From NCBI GenBank assembly GCA_027531565.1, contig JAPZSB010000008.1, positions 212,350 through 276,349 on the forward strand: a stretch of DNA of 64,000 nucleotides, in the 5' to 3' direction. Numbering within the stretch: position 1 is the first letter of the stretch; each line of letters begins with the position of its first letter. Positions 18,550 through 27,413 of the stretch are shown piece after piece. The notes under the pieces are model-generated. The model made no database searches. It saw only the letters and a program-made list of their open reading frames with translations, and was not told the origin of the DNA. Both the position numbers and the translations under genes were made by a program. The DNA is from Beijerinckiaceae bacterium. GTDB lineage: Bacteria; Pseudomonadota; Alphaproteobacteria; Rhizobiales; Beijerinckiaceae.

Positions 18550-19458
18550 ATGATGATCGATGACCGCGACCTGATCGGCTATGGCGCCAACCCGCCCGAC
18601 CCGCGCTGGCCGGGCGGGGCCCGCATCGCCATCAATTTCGTCATGAACTACGAGGAAGGCTCCGAGCCCTCCATCCAGGATGGCGAGGACTTCACCGAAA
18701 TCGGCCTGACCGAGGCGCATGGCCTCAACCAGGGCGTGCCGGGCCGCGACCTCGCGGGGGAGGGCATGTTCGCCTATGGCAGCCGCGTCGGCTTCTGGCG
18801 CCTGATGCGCCTCTTCCAGGAGCGTGGCCTCCCGATGACGATCTTCGGCTGCGCGCTGGCCATCGAGCGCAATCCGCAGGCTGCCGCGGCCATCCGCGCC
18901 TCCGGCTTCGATTGCTGCTGCCATGGCTGGCGCTGGATCAAGCATTTCCTGCTGAGCGAGGAGGAGGAGCGCGAGCATATCCGCCTGGCGGTCGAATCCC
19001 TCCGCAAGACGCTCGGCGAACGCCCGCTCGGCTGGTATTGCCGCTACGGGCCCAGCGTGAACACGCGCCGGCTCGTGGTGGAGGAGGGCGGCTTCCTCTA
19101 TGATTCCGACGCCTATGATGACGAGCTGCCCTACTGGAAGACGGTCTCGGGCAAGCCGCACCTTGTCGTGCCCTATTCGCTCGCCAATAATGACGGCAAG
19201 TTCTGCGGGGCTTTCGCCACCTCGAACGACTATTTCGAATGGCACAAGGATGCGTTCGACATGCTCTGGCGCGAGGGGAAGACCCAGCCGAAAATGATGT
19301 CCGTCGGCCTGCATATGCGGCTGATCGGCCATCCCGCCCGCGCGGCGGGGCTGGAGCGCTTCCTCGATTACGTGCAGGGGCATGAGGGCGTCTGGATCAC
19401 CCGCCGGCTGGACATTGCCCGCCACTGGGCCGCGACCCATCCCTTTCCCGGGCCGTGA
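18550..19458 (+). CDS. puuE: PuuE-like allantoinase (polysaccharide deacetylase fold)
   Basis: 302 residues (a second ATG lies three bases in). The sequence reads like the cofactor-independent allantoinase PuuE throughout: RDLIGYGANPPDPRWPGGARIA-type opening, FVMNYEEGSE, HGWRWIKHF, RPLGWYCRYGPSVNTRRLV, SDAYDDELPYWKT and DIARHWAATHPF. PuuE opens the hydantoin ring of allantoin to allantoate. With no uricase or OHCU decarboxylase nearby, it may serve a related cyclic amide. It follows the importer genes directly and precedes the NHL gene by three bases. Confidence 0.78.
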   Translation: MMIDDRDLIGYGANPPDPRWPGGARIAINFVMNYEEGSEPSIQDGEDFTEIGLTEAHGLNQGVPGRDLAGEGMFAYGSRVGFWRLMRLFQERGLPMTIFGCALAIERNPQAAAAIRASGFDCCCHGWRWIKHFLLSEEEEREHIRLAVESLRKTLGERPLGWYCRYGPSVNTRRLVVEEGGFLYDSDAYDDELPYWKTVSGKPHLVVPYSLANNDGKFCGAFATSNDYFEWHKDAFDMLWREGKTQPKMMSVGLHMRLIGHPARAAGLERFLDYVQGHEGVWITRRLDIARHWAATHPFPGP

Positions 19459-19461
19459 ACG

Positions 19462-20325
19462 ATGACGCGCGATACGCCTCCGCTCCACACGCTGACGGTC
19501 GCGCTCGGCGAGCGCCTCTTCACGGTCACGCGGCCCTTCGGCACGTGGCCCGCGAATAGCGGCAAGGTCTCCGATGTGACGGTCGGGCCCGATGGCCGGA
19601 TCTACGTCCTGCTGCGCCACGATCCGCTGGTCGATCCGGATGATCCGCGCGTGATCATCCTCGCGCCCGACGGCGCGTTCCTCGGCGCGTTCGGCGGCAG
19701 CGAGATCGCCGACAGCCATTGCCTCACCGCCCATCCGGACGGCCGGATTTTTGTCGTGGACCGCGACATGCACGAGATCGTCATCTTCTCGGCCGAGGGT
19801 ACCCGCCTCGGCGGGATCGGCACGCGCGGCGTCCCGCATGCGCCCTTCAATCACCCCACCGATATCGCCATCGGCCCGACGGGCGATCTCTACGTGTCCG
19901 ATGGCTATGCCGGCTGGCATGTCCATCGCTTCGCGCCGGATGGCCGCCATCTCTCGACATGGGGCAGCTTCGGCACGGGGCCGGGCGAGTTCGCCGAGCC
20001 GCACGCCCTCTGGTGCCTCCCGGACGGGCGCGTCGTGGTCGTCGACCGCTGCAATCACCGGCTGCAGGTTTTCGATGCCGAGGGCCGCTATCTGATCGAG
20101 TGGGGCGGGTTCCGCCGCCCGGTTGCAATCTGGGGCGATACAGGCGGGCGGCTTTACGTAACCGACGAGACGCCCAGTCTGACCTGCCTCGGGTCGGATG
20201 GACGCCGCATCGGCCGGGCTCGGCCCATGCTCAACGGCGCGCATGGCATCTATGGCCTGCCGGATGGATCGCTCCTGCTGGCCGAAGCCAATCCCAGCCG
20301 GATCACGCGGCTCTCGCCGGTTTGA
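19462..20325 (+). CDS. NHL-repeat beta-propeller protein (peptidyl-amidating-lyase-like)
   Basis: 287 residues built of repeated strands with the NHL pattern: VSDVTVGPDGRIYVL, HCLTAHPDGRIFVVDRD, HPTDIAIGPTGDLYVSDGY, HALWCLPDGRVVVVDRCNHRLQVF and GIYGLPDGSLLLAE. No signal peptide is seen, so it is probably cytoplasmic. Relatives include peptidyl-alpha-hydroxyglycine amidating lyase and many unassigned propellers found in catabolic operons. It is the last gene of the transporter operon. Confidence 0.8.
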   Translation: MTRDTPPLHTLTVALGERLFTVTRPFGTWPANSGKVSDVTVGPDGRIYVLLRHDPLVDPDDPRVIILAPDGAFLGAFGGSEIADSHCLTAHPDGRIFVVDRDMHEIVIFSAEGTRLGGIGTRGVPHAPFNHPTDIAIGPTGDLYVSDGYAGWHVHRFAPDGRHLSTWGSFGTGPGEFAEPHALWCLPDGRVVVVDRCNHRLQVFDAEGRYLIEWGGFRRPVAIWGDTGGRLYVTDETPSLTCLGSDGRRIGRARPMLNGAHGIYGLPDGSLLLAEANPSRITRLSPV

Positions 20326-20533
20326 TCCGCACGGGATGAGCGCGCCACTTTGGCAGGAGCTATGGAGGCCGGCTCAGTAAATATTTGACCGAACAGATAT
20401 TGCAGATGGCAAGCAATTAGCTGGTCATTTTTGTTATGACAAACATCAGGAATCGCGGCGATTTTCACGAATATTTAGCAACCTGGAGTAAGCATGGCAC
20501 AACCAGCCGTAACCAGATCAAAAGGGGGCCAGC

Positions 20534-21889
20534 ATGAAAGTGGCTTTGGCGACTGCCATGGACATGCAGGAACGGGATGTGCGTCTCCGTTTCCTGCGCA
20601 TCGATGCCAAGACAAGCGCGATGCTCCGCGAGCTTTGGCCCCATGTCGCCCGGGCGATGCCGGATATCCTCGAAGGGTTCTACCGCCACGTGACGAGCGA
20701 GCAGAAGCTCGCGGACATGATGGGGACGCAGGTCGAACGGCTCAAGAAAGTCCAGGGAAGCCATTGGGAACGCCTGTTCAATGGCAAGTTCGAGGCGGAT
20801 TACATCAATGGCGTCCGGACCATCGGTGCCGTCCATAACAAGATCGGCCTCGAGCCGCGCTGGTATATCGGCGGCTATGCCTATGTCCTCCAGCGGCTGA
20901 ACGATGTCGTCGTCTCGCAGTTCCGCTGGCGCCCGGCCAAGGTGCGGGCGGCGCTGGCTGCCATCAACAGCGCGGTCATGCTCGATATGGACATCGCCAT
21001 CTCGGTCTATCAGGAAGCCATGATCGAGGATCGTGCCAAGCGGCAGCGAACGGTGGACGGGCTGATCGCCTCGTTCGAGAAGGAAGTCACCATCGCCCTG
21101 AAGGGCCTCTCGACGGCGTCGGAAGAGCTCAACAACACCGCCTCCAACATGGCCCGCACCGCCGAGGAAACCACGCAGCAATCGGCCTCGGTGGCCGCGG
21201 CATCCGAACAGGCGATGATCAATGTTTCGTCCGTCGCGGCGGCTGCCGAGGAGATGACCTCCACGATCAGCGAGATCAGCAAGCAGGTCGAACAATCCGA
21301 CGGGATCGGCCGGAAGGCCGTGCAGGAAGCCGCAGCGACGATCAACGACATCAAGATGCTGGCTGACATGGCGACCGGCATCGACAATGTCGTCCAGATC
21401 ATCAATAACATCGCGGCGCAGACCAATCTCCTTGCCCTGAATGCGACGATCGAGGCCGCCCGCGCCGGTGAGGCCGGGCGCGGCTTCGCTGTCGTCGCCT
21501 CCGAGGTGAAGGCGCTGGCTGGCCAGACCGCCAAGGCGACCGAGGAGATCGCTGCCCAGATCCGCGCGATGCAGTCGGCCACGGTCGATTCCGTTTCGAA
21601 GATCGAGCAGATCGGCAAGACCATCAGCGAGATCTCGATGATCACGACCTCGATCGCGGTCGCCATGGAAGAGCAGAGCGCCACATCGCGCGATATCGCC
21701 CGCAATATCGAGGAAGCGGCGAAGGGAACCGGCGAGGTGTCGTCGAACATCACCGTCGTGAGCCAGGGCGCCAGCGTCACCGGCCAGGCGGCTTCCACGG
21801 TCCAGGCGGCTTCGTCCGACGTCGCCTCGCAGAGCGAGCGCCTCCAGAAGGATGTCGAGGAGTTCCTGGCGGGCATCCGCGCCGCCTGA
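20534..21889 (+). CDS. Globin-coupled sensor methyl-accepting chemotaxis protein (soluble)
   Basis: 451 residues. Residues about 12-180 form a sensor globin with the proximal haem His101 (IGAVHNKIG) and the following [12 protein letters not shown] helix. Residues about 190-451 are a chemotaxis signalling domain with the hairpin tip [22 protein letters not shown] split over a conserved segment. No membrane helix is present, so this is a cytoplasmic oxygen or redox sensor feeding CheA. A good ribosome site (aaaggggg, 20521-20527) precedes the ATG. The gene stands alone with its own AT-rich leader (about 20370-20500). Confidence 0.92.
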   Translation: MKVALATAMDMQERDVRLRFLRIDAKTSAMLRELWPHVARAMPDILEGFYRHVTSEQKLADMMGTQVERLKKVQGSHWERLFNGKFEADYINGVRTIGAVHNKIGLEPRWYIGGYAYVLQRLNDVVVSQFRWRPAKVRAALAAINSAVMLDMDIAISVYQEAMIEDRAKRQRTVDGLIASFEKEVTIALKGLSTASEELNNTASNMARTAEETTQQSASVAAASEQAMINVSSVAAAAEEMTSTISEISKQVEQSDGIGRKAVQEAAATINDIKMLADMATGIDNVVQIINNIAAQTNLLALNATIEAARAGEAGRGFAVVASEVKALAGQTAKATEEIAAQIRAMQSATVDSVSKIEQIGKTISEISMITTSIAVAMEEQSATSRDIARNIEEAAKGTGEVSSNITVVSQGASVTGQAASTVQAASSDVASQSERLQKDVEEFLAGIRAA

Positions 21890-21892
21890 TCC

Positions 21893-21944
21893 CGCAGCCG
21901 GCAAGCCTGCCCCCGGATCACGCGGGGGTGGGGCCGGCAACAAA
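21893..21944 (+). terminator. Hairpin after the globin-coupled sensor gene
   Basis: A strong inverted repeat (cccccg ... cgggggt inside an outer GCCGGC/GCCGGC pair) begins just after the stop codon. There is no clear T run, so it could be a terminator or an mRNA-stabilising hairpin. Confidence 0.35.
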
Positions 21945-22000
21945 GCGGATTGTCCCGGCGCCCGGCATCGCCTATTCGCCGGGGAGTTCGGGAGCATGGC

Positions 22001-22537
22001 ATGGGACAGGCAAAGCAGAAGCGGCAGGCCGGGGCGCGGATCAGCTGGTGCCGGACCTGCACCTATTGCTGCGTGCTGCCGAAGATCATGGCGCTCGACA
22101 AGCCGATGTACCGGCGCTGCGGCCATATCCACGACCAGGGCTGCGGGATTTTCGGCCAGCCGGAGCGGCCCGCCGCCTGCCTCAGCTACAATTGCGCCTA
22201 TCTCTCCGCGCGGCTCACGGAAAGCCCTGACCGCAATCGCATCCCGCATCCCCTCGATGCCGGCGCCTATTTCCACCGCGACCCGGTGGAGAAGGCGGTG
22301 GTGCTGTTCGTCGATCCGGACCGGCCGGAACTCTGGAAAGGTTCCGCGATTCCCGACCTGATGCGGCATGTCCTGCGGGGCGGGGAGACGCTGGTGATCT
22401 TCGACCGCGGCTACCAGATGATCGTGCAGGCGCCGGAGCATCTCGACGCCATCCTTGCCCGGGATTTCGTGGCCTTCGCCATCGAGCAGGGCCGCAAGCC
22501 CGACTTTCCCGAATTCGCGGAATGGCCCGGGCGCTAG
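22001..22537 (+). CDS. YkgJ-type cysteine-cluster protein
   Basis: 178 residues. The N terminus has CRTCTYCC (Cys17, 20, 23, 24), then CGHIHDQGCGIFG and RPAACLSYNC, the spacing of the YkgJ/zinc-iron-chelating cluster family. The C-terminal half is an ordinary alpha/beta segment with no known motif. The ATG at 22001 was chosen because it directly precedes the Cys block; the frame upstream is out of character. Metal binding is likely, cellular role unknown. Confidence 0.75.
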   Translation: MGQAKQKRQAGARISWCRTCTYCCVLPKIMALDKPMYRRCGHIHDQGCGIFGQPERPAACLSYNCAYLSARLTESPDRNRIPHPLDAGAYFHRDPVEKAVVLFVDPDRPELWKGSAIPDLMRHVLRGGETLVIFDRGYQMIVQAPEHLDAILARDFVAFAIEQGRKPDFPEFAEWPGR

Positions 22538-22873
22538 CGGCGGAAGGCGGGATGGATCTGAAGAAAATGGCTCCTCGGGATGTCGGGCCACATTTGCGTA
22601 AAGCCGTTGGCTTAGCCCGATTTTGCGGGATGCGGTTGCTCACGCAATTCTGTAGCGAATTTCGGCGCTTCCCCACGCGGGTGTCGGCGTAAAGCGGTAT
22701 TAAGAGGGCCTGTTTATCCTTTTGCGCTCCGACATCATCTGACGGAGAGTTTTGGTCTCAGGTCACCCGGCGAAGCGATGAAGCGAACAATCGCCGGGCA
22801 GGTCGCAGCAGGATGAGCCGAGAAAATGGAACGCCGTCGCGAGGCGTCCCACTCTCTTCGGGTTTGATTGTGC
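22538..22873. other. Intergenic stretch holding the left copy of the long direct repeat
   Basis: 336 bases without a convincing gene. It contains repeat copy R1 (22568-22724) and then about 150 bases in which nothing is recognised. Confidence 0.6.
22568..22724. repeat. Long direct repeat R1 (left copy)
   Basis: Matches R2 at 26213-26370 in the same orientation. The first 22 bases (starting TGGCTCCTCGGG) are identical, as is the 16-base block tagcgaatttcggcgc at the same offset (+85), and both end near ccttttg (+150/+151). The first 10 bases also match the 3' end of tRNA-Asn at 26884-26893. Confidence 0.8.
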
Positions 22874-23443
22874 TCAGCCGGTATACGGCAGCGAGGAATG
22901 GTGCACGACGATGCGAAGCCTGCCGGCATCGTCCTTCACAAACTTCCAGGTCTTGTCGACCGTGGTCACTTTGCCGTCCTTGCCGGTAATCATCACGTTG
23001 CCCATCGTCGTGGCGGAATCGCCGGCGATGAAGATCGCGCTGTTTGTGGCCTCGCACTTGGTCCAGCCCTTCAGCGCAAAGCCGGTATCCTTCGGGAACG
23101 CCTGGTCGCCACCCACGAAATAGGCAAGCGCGCCGGCGCGAGTCGTGCGGAAGGTCTGCGGCGCGACGGTCAGCGTCGGCTTGAACAGCACTGCGCCCAT
23201 CTGGTAGCCGTAAGCGGCGTCAATCACTTTCTCGGCAAGAGCCTTCGCAGCAGGCTGACCCTGCATCTCTCCAGTCCGGCTGATGTTCACGAGTGCCTCA
23301 CACCACGCCTTCTGGGCACCGAGCACCTCGGCTTCAGTGATCGACTGGTTCACGACAGTCGGCGCGCCTTGCGCCAGAGCGGCACCGGCAGGCAGAGCAA
23401 TGGCGAGAAGCGCGGCAGAGATGATCGATGAACGGTGTTGCAT
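22874..23443 (-). CDS. Secreted NTF2-like protein (often mis-named phosphoribosyl-AMP cyclohydrolase)
   Basis: 189 residues from the ATG at 23443, chosen over 23470 because of the ribosome site ggaaggaa about 10 bases upstream. The signal peptide ends in AGAALAQG. The mature part, SITEAEVLGAQKAWCEALVNI through VDKTWKFVKDDAGRLRIVVHHSSLP, resembles small periplasmic NTF2/SnoaL-like proteins; there is no sign of HisI active-site motifs. It is divergent from the two-component genes, which could control it or use it as a sensor partner. Confidence 0.75.
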   Translation of the reverse strand: MQHRSSIISAALLAIALPAGAALAQGAPTVVNQSITEAEVLGAQKAWCEALVNISRTGEMQGQPAAKALAEKVIDAAYGYQMGAVLFKPTLTVAPQTFRTTRAGALAYFVGGDQAFPKDTGFALKGWTKCEATNSAIFIAGDSATTMGNVMITGKDGKVTTVDKTWKFVKDDAGRLRIVVHHSSLPYTG

Positions 23444-23560
23444 GGAGTTCGGTTCCTTCCCGGTTTTCACAGCGAGGCAAACTTGCCTTCGCCGAACGAT
23501 CCCGTTCTAACAATGTGAGCTGACGTCGGCTTGACAGGTGGATGAGCGCAGCCTGACGCC

Positions 23561-23578
23561 AAGATGAAAACAAGATGA
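23561..23578. promoter_or_regulatory. Candidate OmpR-type response-regulator binding site
   Basis: Two copies of AAGATGA (23561-23567 and 23572-23578) lie exactly 11 bases apart, the usual half-site spacing for OmpR/PhoB-family regulators. The site sits between the divergent NTF2-like gene and the histidine kinase gene and overlaps the kinase start codon. Confidence 0.4.
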
Positions 23579-25209
23579 CAGAAACCCCGGCCATGCAGCG
23601 ATCAAGTGCCTTCCGGCGTCGGATCACGCTGGCGCTTGCGGCTCTGGCCACCATCGCGGCCTTGCAGGGCAGCTTCGCCGTCTGGGCTGTCGGGCTTGCC
23701 CAGCATCATGTGCTGAGGGGGCGCGTGGCGGCCGATATCAAGCAAGGCTTCACCGCGCTGTGGTTCGACAAGCAGCAATTGCGGAACTGGATGGCCCAGC
23801 GGCAATTCGGCGCCTCCGCGAACGACGGCCTGCGCGATGCCCTGCTCCAGCGTATGCGTGACACCCTCGGGCAGCTGAATGTCCTCGCCGAACAGGCCGC
23901 CTTGCTGGATGACGGGCCAGCCGCCCGCCAGCGGCAAGCCCAAAGGCGCGAGGCTCTCGCGGTGCTTGGTGGCAGTCTTGACCAGCTGGCGCGTGGGCTG
24001 GCGAGCCTCAATCAGCCCGCGCCGGGCCTGGATACGAGTTCGGCATGGCGCATCGCCAATGACCTTTTCGACAATGCCGACGGGCGCGACTTGCGCGCGC
24101 TGCTCTCGGAGAGTTTGGCCCGCGAGGATGTCTCCTTGCTCGAGAAGCGGGCGGAGACAGATGAAACACTCACCTGGCTTCGTCAGCTCTGGGTCGGAAC
24201 AACTGCGGCGCTCGTTCTTGCGGCACTGGCGCTGGCGATCGGCTTCGCACAGGCCCTACGCACGCCGCTGCTTGCCCTCGCCGAGGGCGCGGCGGCCTTG
24301 CGCGAAGGTCGCCTAGCGCATCGGATCAAGCTCGATGCCTCGAATGAGTTCGGAGAGGTTGCGCGCAGCATGAATGTGATGGCCGAGGAACTGACCGCCC
24401 ATCGCGCCCGCGAGGCCGAGGCCCGGCAGGCGCTGGAAGTGCAGGTGGCTCGCCGCACGGCTGAGCTGACCGCGGCGCTCACCTTCCGTAAAGAAGCGGA
24501 GGCGCGCCGGCGCCAGCTTTTTGCTGACGTCAGCCATGAATTGCGTACGCCCACCACGGCAATTCGTGGCGAGGCGCAGGTTGCCTTGCGCGGTGGCGAG
24601 AAGCCGACGGAGGAGTATCGCCAATCCCTGCGGCGCATCGAGGATGCCACAAGGCAGCTTGGCGCCACGATCGACGACCTGCTGACCATGGCACGCAGCG
24701 ATATCGATTCGCTGTCGCTCCGCCACAAGCCAGTCGATCTCGGGCGCGTGCTGGATGAAGCGTTCTCGCTCGGAACGGCCATGGCGCAGTCCCGCGGTGT
24801 CCGCCTTGAGGCGGAGCCTTGGCCGGCCGGGCTGTCGATGCTGGGCGATGAGGATCGCCTGCGCCAGATGCTGCTCGCGCTGATCGACAACGGTATCCGT
24901 TATTCGAATCCGGGAGGAATAGTGCAGCTTGCCGCGCGGCAACCGGAGAGGCAGCCGAACACGGTCGAACTTTCCATTCGCGATCAGGGCATCGGCATCG
25001 CGCCCGATGCCTTGCCGGATGTTTTCGAACGCGGATTCCGGGCGCCGAACGCGCGGGTTCACGCGGTCGATGGCAGCGGGCTCGGCCTGCCCATTGCTCT
25101 GATGCTGGCGCGCGGACACGGTGGAGACATCCGGCTGTCCAGCATTCCGGGGGAAGGGACCGTCGCCATCGTAACGCTGCCGCTCGCGTCGGTGGGGGAG
25201 GCGTCATGA
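23575..25209 (+). CDS. Membrane sensor histidine kinase (HAMP-HisKA-HATPase)
   Basis: 544 residues. TM1 is about 17-40, then a helical periplasmic domain of about 160 residues, TM2 about 203-226, and HAMP to about 280. HisKA has the phospho-acceptor His321 in DVSHELRTP, and the ATPase domain has ALIDNGIRYSN, RDQGIGIAPDA and GSGLGLPIAL. Phosphotransfer is to the regulator encoded next, whose ATG overlaps the kinase stop. The periplasmic signal is unknown. Confidence 0.92.
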   Translation: MTETPAMQRSSAFRRRITLALAALATIAALQGSFAVWAVGLAQHHVLRGRVAADIKQGFTALWFDKQQLRNWMAQRQFGASANDGLRDALLQRMRDTLGQLNVLAEQAALLDDGPAARQRQAQRREALAVLGGSLDQLARGLASLNQPAPGLDTSSAWRIANDLFDNADGRDLRALLSESLAREDVSLLEKRAETDETLTWLRQLWVGTTAALVLAALALAIGFAQALRTPLLALAEGAAALREGRLAHRIKLDASNEFGEVARSMNVMAEELTAHRAREAEARQALEVQVARRTAELTAALTFRKEAEARRRQLFADVSHELRTPTTAIRGEAQVALRGGEKPTEEYRQSLRRIEDATRQLGATIDDLLTMARSDIDSLSLRHKPVDLGRVLDEAFSLGTAMAQSRGVRLEAEPWPAGLSMLGDEDRLRQMLLALIDNGIRYSNPGGIVQLAARQPERQPNTVELSIRDQGIGIAPDALPDVFERGFRAPNARVHAVDGSGLGLPIALMLARGHGGDIRLSSIPGEGTVAIVTLPLASVGEAS

Positions 25210-25925
25210 ACATTCTGCTGATCGAGGATGACCGGCGGATCGCCGACTTCTTGCAACGCGGCCTGCGCGCCGAAGGCATGCGGGTGCATGTCGCTCGCGA
25301 GGGGCACGAGGGCATCGCGCTGGCTCGGGAGGCCTGGGAGGAAGTGCGTGCCGGCGGCAATTCGACCACGATTATTCTCGACCTCATGCTGCCGGATATG
25401 ACTGGTCTCGATGTCTGCCAGACACTGCGCGCTCAGCACATCCAACTGCCGGTGCTGATGCTCACCGCCCTCTCCACCGTGGAGGATCGCGTGGCCGGAT
25501 TGCGTCTTGGCGCAGACGACTATCTATGCAAGCCCTTCGATTTCGACGAACTTCTTGCCCGGCTCGAAGCGTTGGCCCGTCGAGGTCGGGAGTTCCGGGA
25601 TCAGGCAGCCAAGGTGCTCAAGGTCGCCGATCTTGAGTTGGACCGCTCGGCGATGAAGGCCGCTCGCGCGGGCCGTCCGATCGGGTTGACGGCCAAAGAG
25701 CTTGCGCTGCTCGAATTGCTGATGAGTGCTCCGGGCAAGCTCTTCAGCCGGGAGCGGATTCTCTCCAATGTCTGGGGCATGAACGAGGACCCGTTGACCA
25801 ACGTCGTGGACGTGTACATCGCGCGATTGCGGGCCAAGGTCGATGATGGGCATGCGATCCGCCTGATCCACACCATGCGCGGTCTTGGATATCGGCTGGA
25901 AGTCGATGCATCGATTGCCGACTGA
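25206..25925 (+). CDS. OmpR/PhoB-family response regulator
   Basis: 239 residues. The receiver has the acidic pair in IEDD, phospho-acceptor Asp59 (IILDLMLPD) and Lys109 (CKPFD). The C-terminal winged helix includes LTAKELALLELLMSAPGKLFSRERIL and VVDVYIARLRAKVD. It is translationally coupled to the kinase (ATGA overlap). Likely targets include its own operon and the divergent secreted-protein gene, based on the 11-base-spaced repeat between them. Confidence 0.93.
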   Translation: MNILLIEDDRRIADFLQRGLRAEGMRVHVAREGHEGIALAREAWEEVRAGGNSTTIILDLMLPDMTGLDVCQTLRAQHIQLPVLMLTALSTVEDRVAGLRLGADDYLCKPFDFDELLARLEALARRGREFRDQAAKVLKVADLELDRSAMKAARAGRPIGLTAKELALLELLMSAPGKLFSRERILSNVWGMNEDPLTNVVDVYIARLRAKVDDGHAIRLIHTMRGLGYRLEVDASIAD

Positions 25926-26590
25926 TCGGTGTCTATCTTGCAGGACACGGACCGCATGTGTCGCGACGTTTACATCAGAACCGAGAAATGGCAGGTCTCT
26001 TCAAGAACCTGGATCGGCTGTCGGCCCTGTTCGCCCATTTGTTCGGGGCGCGAGGGCTTTGCGCCCTGGATCAGGGAGGGAGGACCGGCTGTGACGGGTT
26101 GTCCGGGATGCGGTTGCGACCATCAAAAGGTTCGGCTGGCGGAGCGTTTTCGGCGCAGCAATCACCTGAACGGAGAATTCAGGCGCGACCGATGGCAGTG
26201 GTGAAAGAAGTGTGGCTCCTCGGGATGTCGGGCCGCATTGCTGGAAAATCAATGGGTGAAGTCGACTCAGCGGGATGAGATCGCTCACTGAAATCCATAG
26301 CGAATTTCGGCGCGTCCCCACCGGGCTATCCAGTTAAATCCGTTTTAAGCGGCGTTTGCTTACCCTTTTGGCCGGCATGTTTGCCGGGAACTGCTCAGGA
26401 CGATCGGTCCCGTGGACGAAACTTAACCGGCGGCAACACCCCCGACCCAGATGTCGGATAAATGGCGAGAAAATGGGTCAAATCTCTCTGGCAAGTTATG
26501 AACGAGCAAGATCAGTTCTTGGCGAAAATCAGCAGCATGCCAAAAACACTGATATCTCTGAATTTTAATCGAAGGGAATAATGGATAACT
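25926..26590. other. Long non-coding stretch between response regulator and small membrane ORF
   Basis: About 665 bases. It holds no convincing gene in 25926-26212, repeat copy R2 (26213-26370), then sequence that becomes sharply AT-rich from about 26490. A 27-codon reading frame at 26498-26581 ends with TAATG over a 16-codon frame; neither resembles a known protein. Confidence 0.55.
26213..26370. repeat. Long direct repeat R2 (right copy)
   Basis: Second copy of R1 (22568-22724), same orientation, with ungapped correspondence over roughly the first 100 bases and a single-base length difference overall. The pair brackets the secreted protein and two-component system. The 5' edge again reads TGGCTCCTCG, the tRNA-Asn 3'-end sequence found at 26884. 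Confidence 0.8.
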
Positions 26591-26785
26591 ATGCAGGATT
26601 TGATTGGTATAATAATCACCTTATTTGGTAGCAGGTATGTTAGGTACACAGCAGCCGCAATAATCATAATTGCAACGATAATTCTGGATAGATTTTCTTC
26701 TTCAATTTCATGGATTGTGTCGGTGCTTATTGCGTTCTGGCTTATTATTTCAGAAAGAATAGAGCGCGACTTCGATAAATCGTAA
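26591..26785 (+). CDS. Small AT-rich-islet membrane protein, unknown function
   Basis: 64 residues with two predicted membrane helices (LIGIIITLFG... and AAAIIIIATIIL / WIVSVLIAFWLII) and a charged tail RIERDFDKS. No family recognised. A purine-rich aaggga lies about 12-14 bases upstream. The AT-rich base and codon use is unlike every neighbouring gene and points to transfer from a low-GC source. The opposite strand also has a 100-residue open frame, but its composition is less protein-like. Confidence 0.45.
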   Translation: MQDLIGIIITLFGSRYVRYTAAAIIIIATIILDRFSSSISWIVSVLIAFWLIISERIERDFDKS

Positions 26786-26883
26786 CACCATTCATTTTTA
26801 TATTTTGATGGCACGGCAAATGTGCGGCCGAATTCTGCGCCGTGGCGACGCAGAGCAAAACATGCCGGCAGTCAGGAAAAGTT

Positions 26884-26959
26884 TGGCTCCTCGAGCTGGA
26901 CTCGAACCAGCGACCATTCGATTAACAGTCGAACGCTCTACCAACTGAGCTATCGAGGA
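26884..26959 (-). tRNA. tRNA-Asn (GTT)
   Basis: Reading the minus strand gives a full cloverleaf with acceptor TCCTCGA/TCGAGGA, D-arm AGCTCAGTTGGTAGAGC, anticodon loop CTGTTAA (anticodon GTT), T-arm GGTTCGAGTCC and an encoded CCA (26884-26886). Confidence 0.97.
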
Positions 26960-27138
26960 ATGAGGCGTGCCGTTTAGCAAAATCCGCACGGAACGCAAAC
27001 CTGTTTTCGCGCCGGCCCCCTAAAATTTTCTGAACGCCGTCCCGGTCCGGCGAACAGGGCGCAAATTTCATCGCAACGCAGGCCCAGCCGCTTGCTTCGG
27101 GCGGCCAACTAGGGTTATAGCCGCTCCTCTTCCCGCGA

Positions 27139-27212
27139 GGCCTCGTGGCGGAGTGGTTACGCAGAGGACTGCAAATCCTTGTACGGGGGTTCGATTCCCT
27201 CCGAGGCCTCCA
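27139..27212 (+). tRNA. tRNA-Cys (GCA)
   Basis: Acceptor GGCCTCG/CGAGGCC, anticodon loop CTGCAAA (anticodon GCA), T-arm GGGTTCGATTCCC and encoded CCA (27210-27212). Confidence 0.97.
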
Positions 27213-27413
27213 ATTTCTCCCCTTTCGTTGATTCGACCGGCACAGCCCGTCGGGTTTCCCCGTGACAGAGCCAGTCCGGTGCCGGCAGCCCTTGTCGCTG
27301 CAATCCGGCCATGGCGTTACGGCAGGCTCGAGATGGCTTGCTTTCGCTCCGCGTCTCGCGCAAAAGCGCGGGAGTGGTGCCGCACGGCGGCGATGGATTC
27401 CCGGGGGGCTGAA

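Noticed and set aside
22874-23443. Phosphoribosyl-AMP cyclohydrolase (HisI)
   Set aside because: Database-style naming of similar proteins is misleading: this one is secreted and lacks HisI metal-site motifs.
26512-26814. 100-residue minus-strand frame in the AT-rich islet
   Set aside because: Overlaps the plus-strand membrane ORF; no ribosome site and less natural composition.
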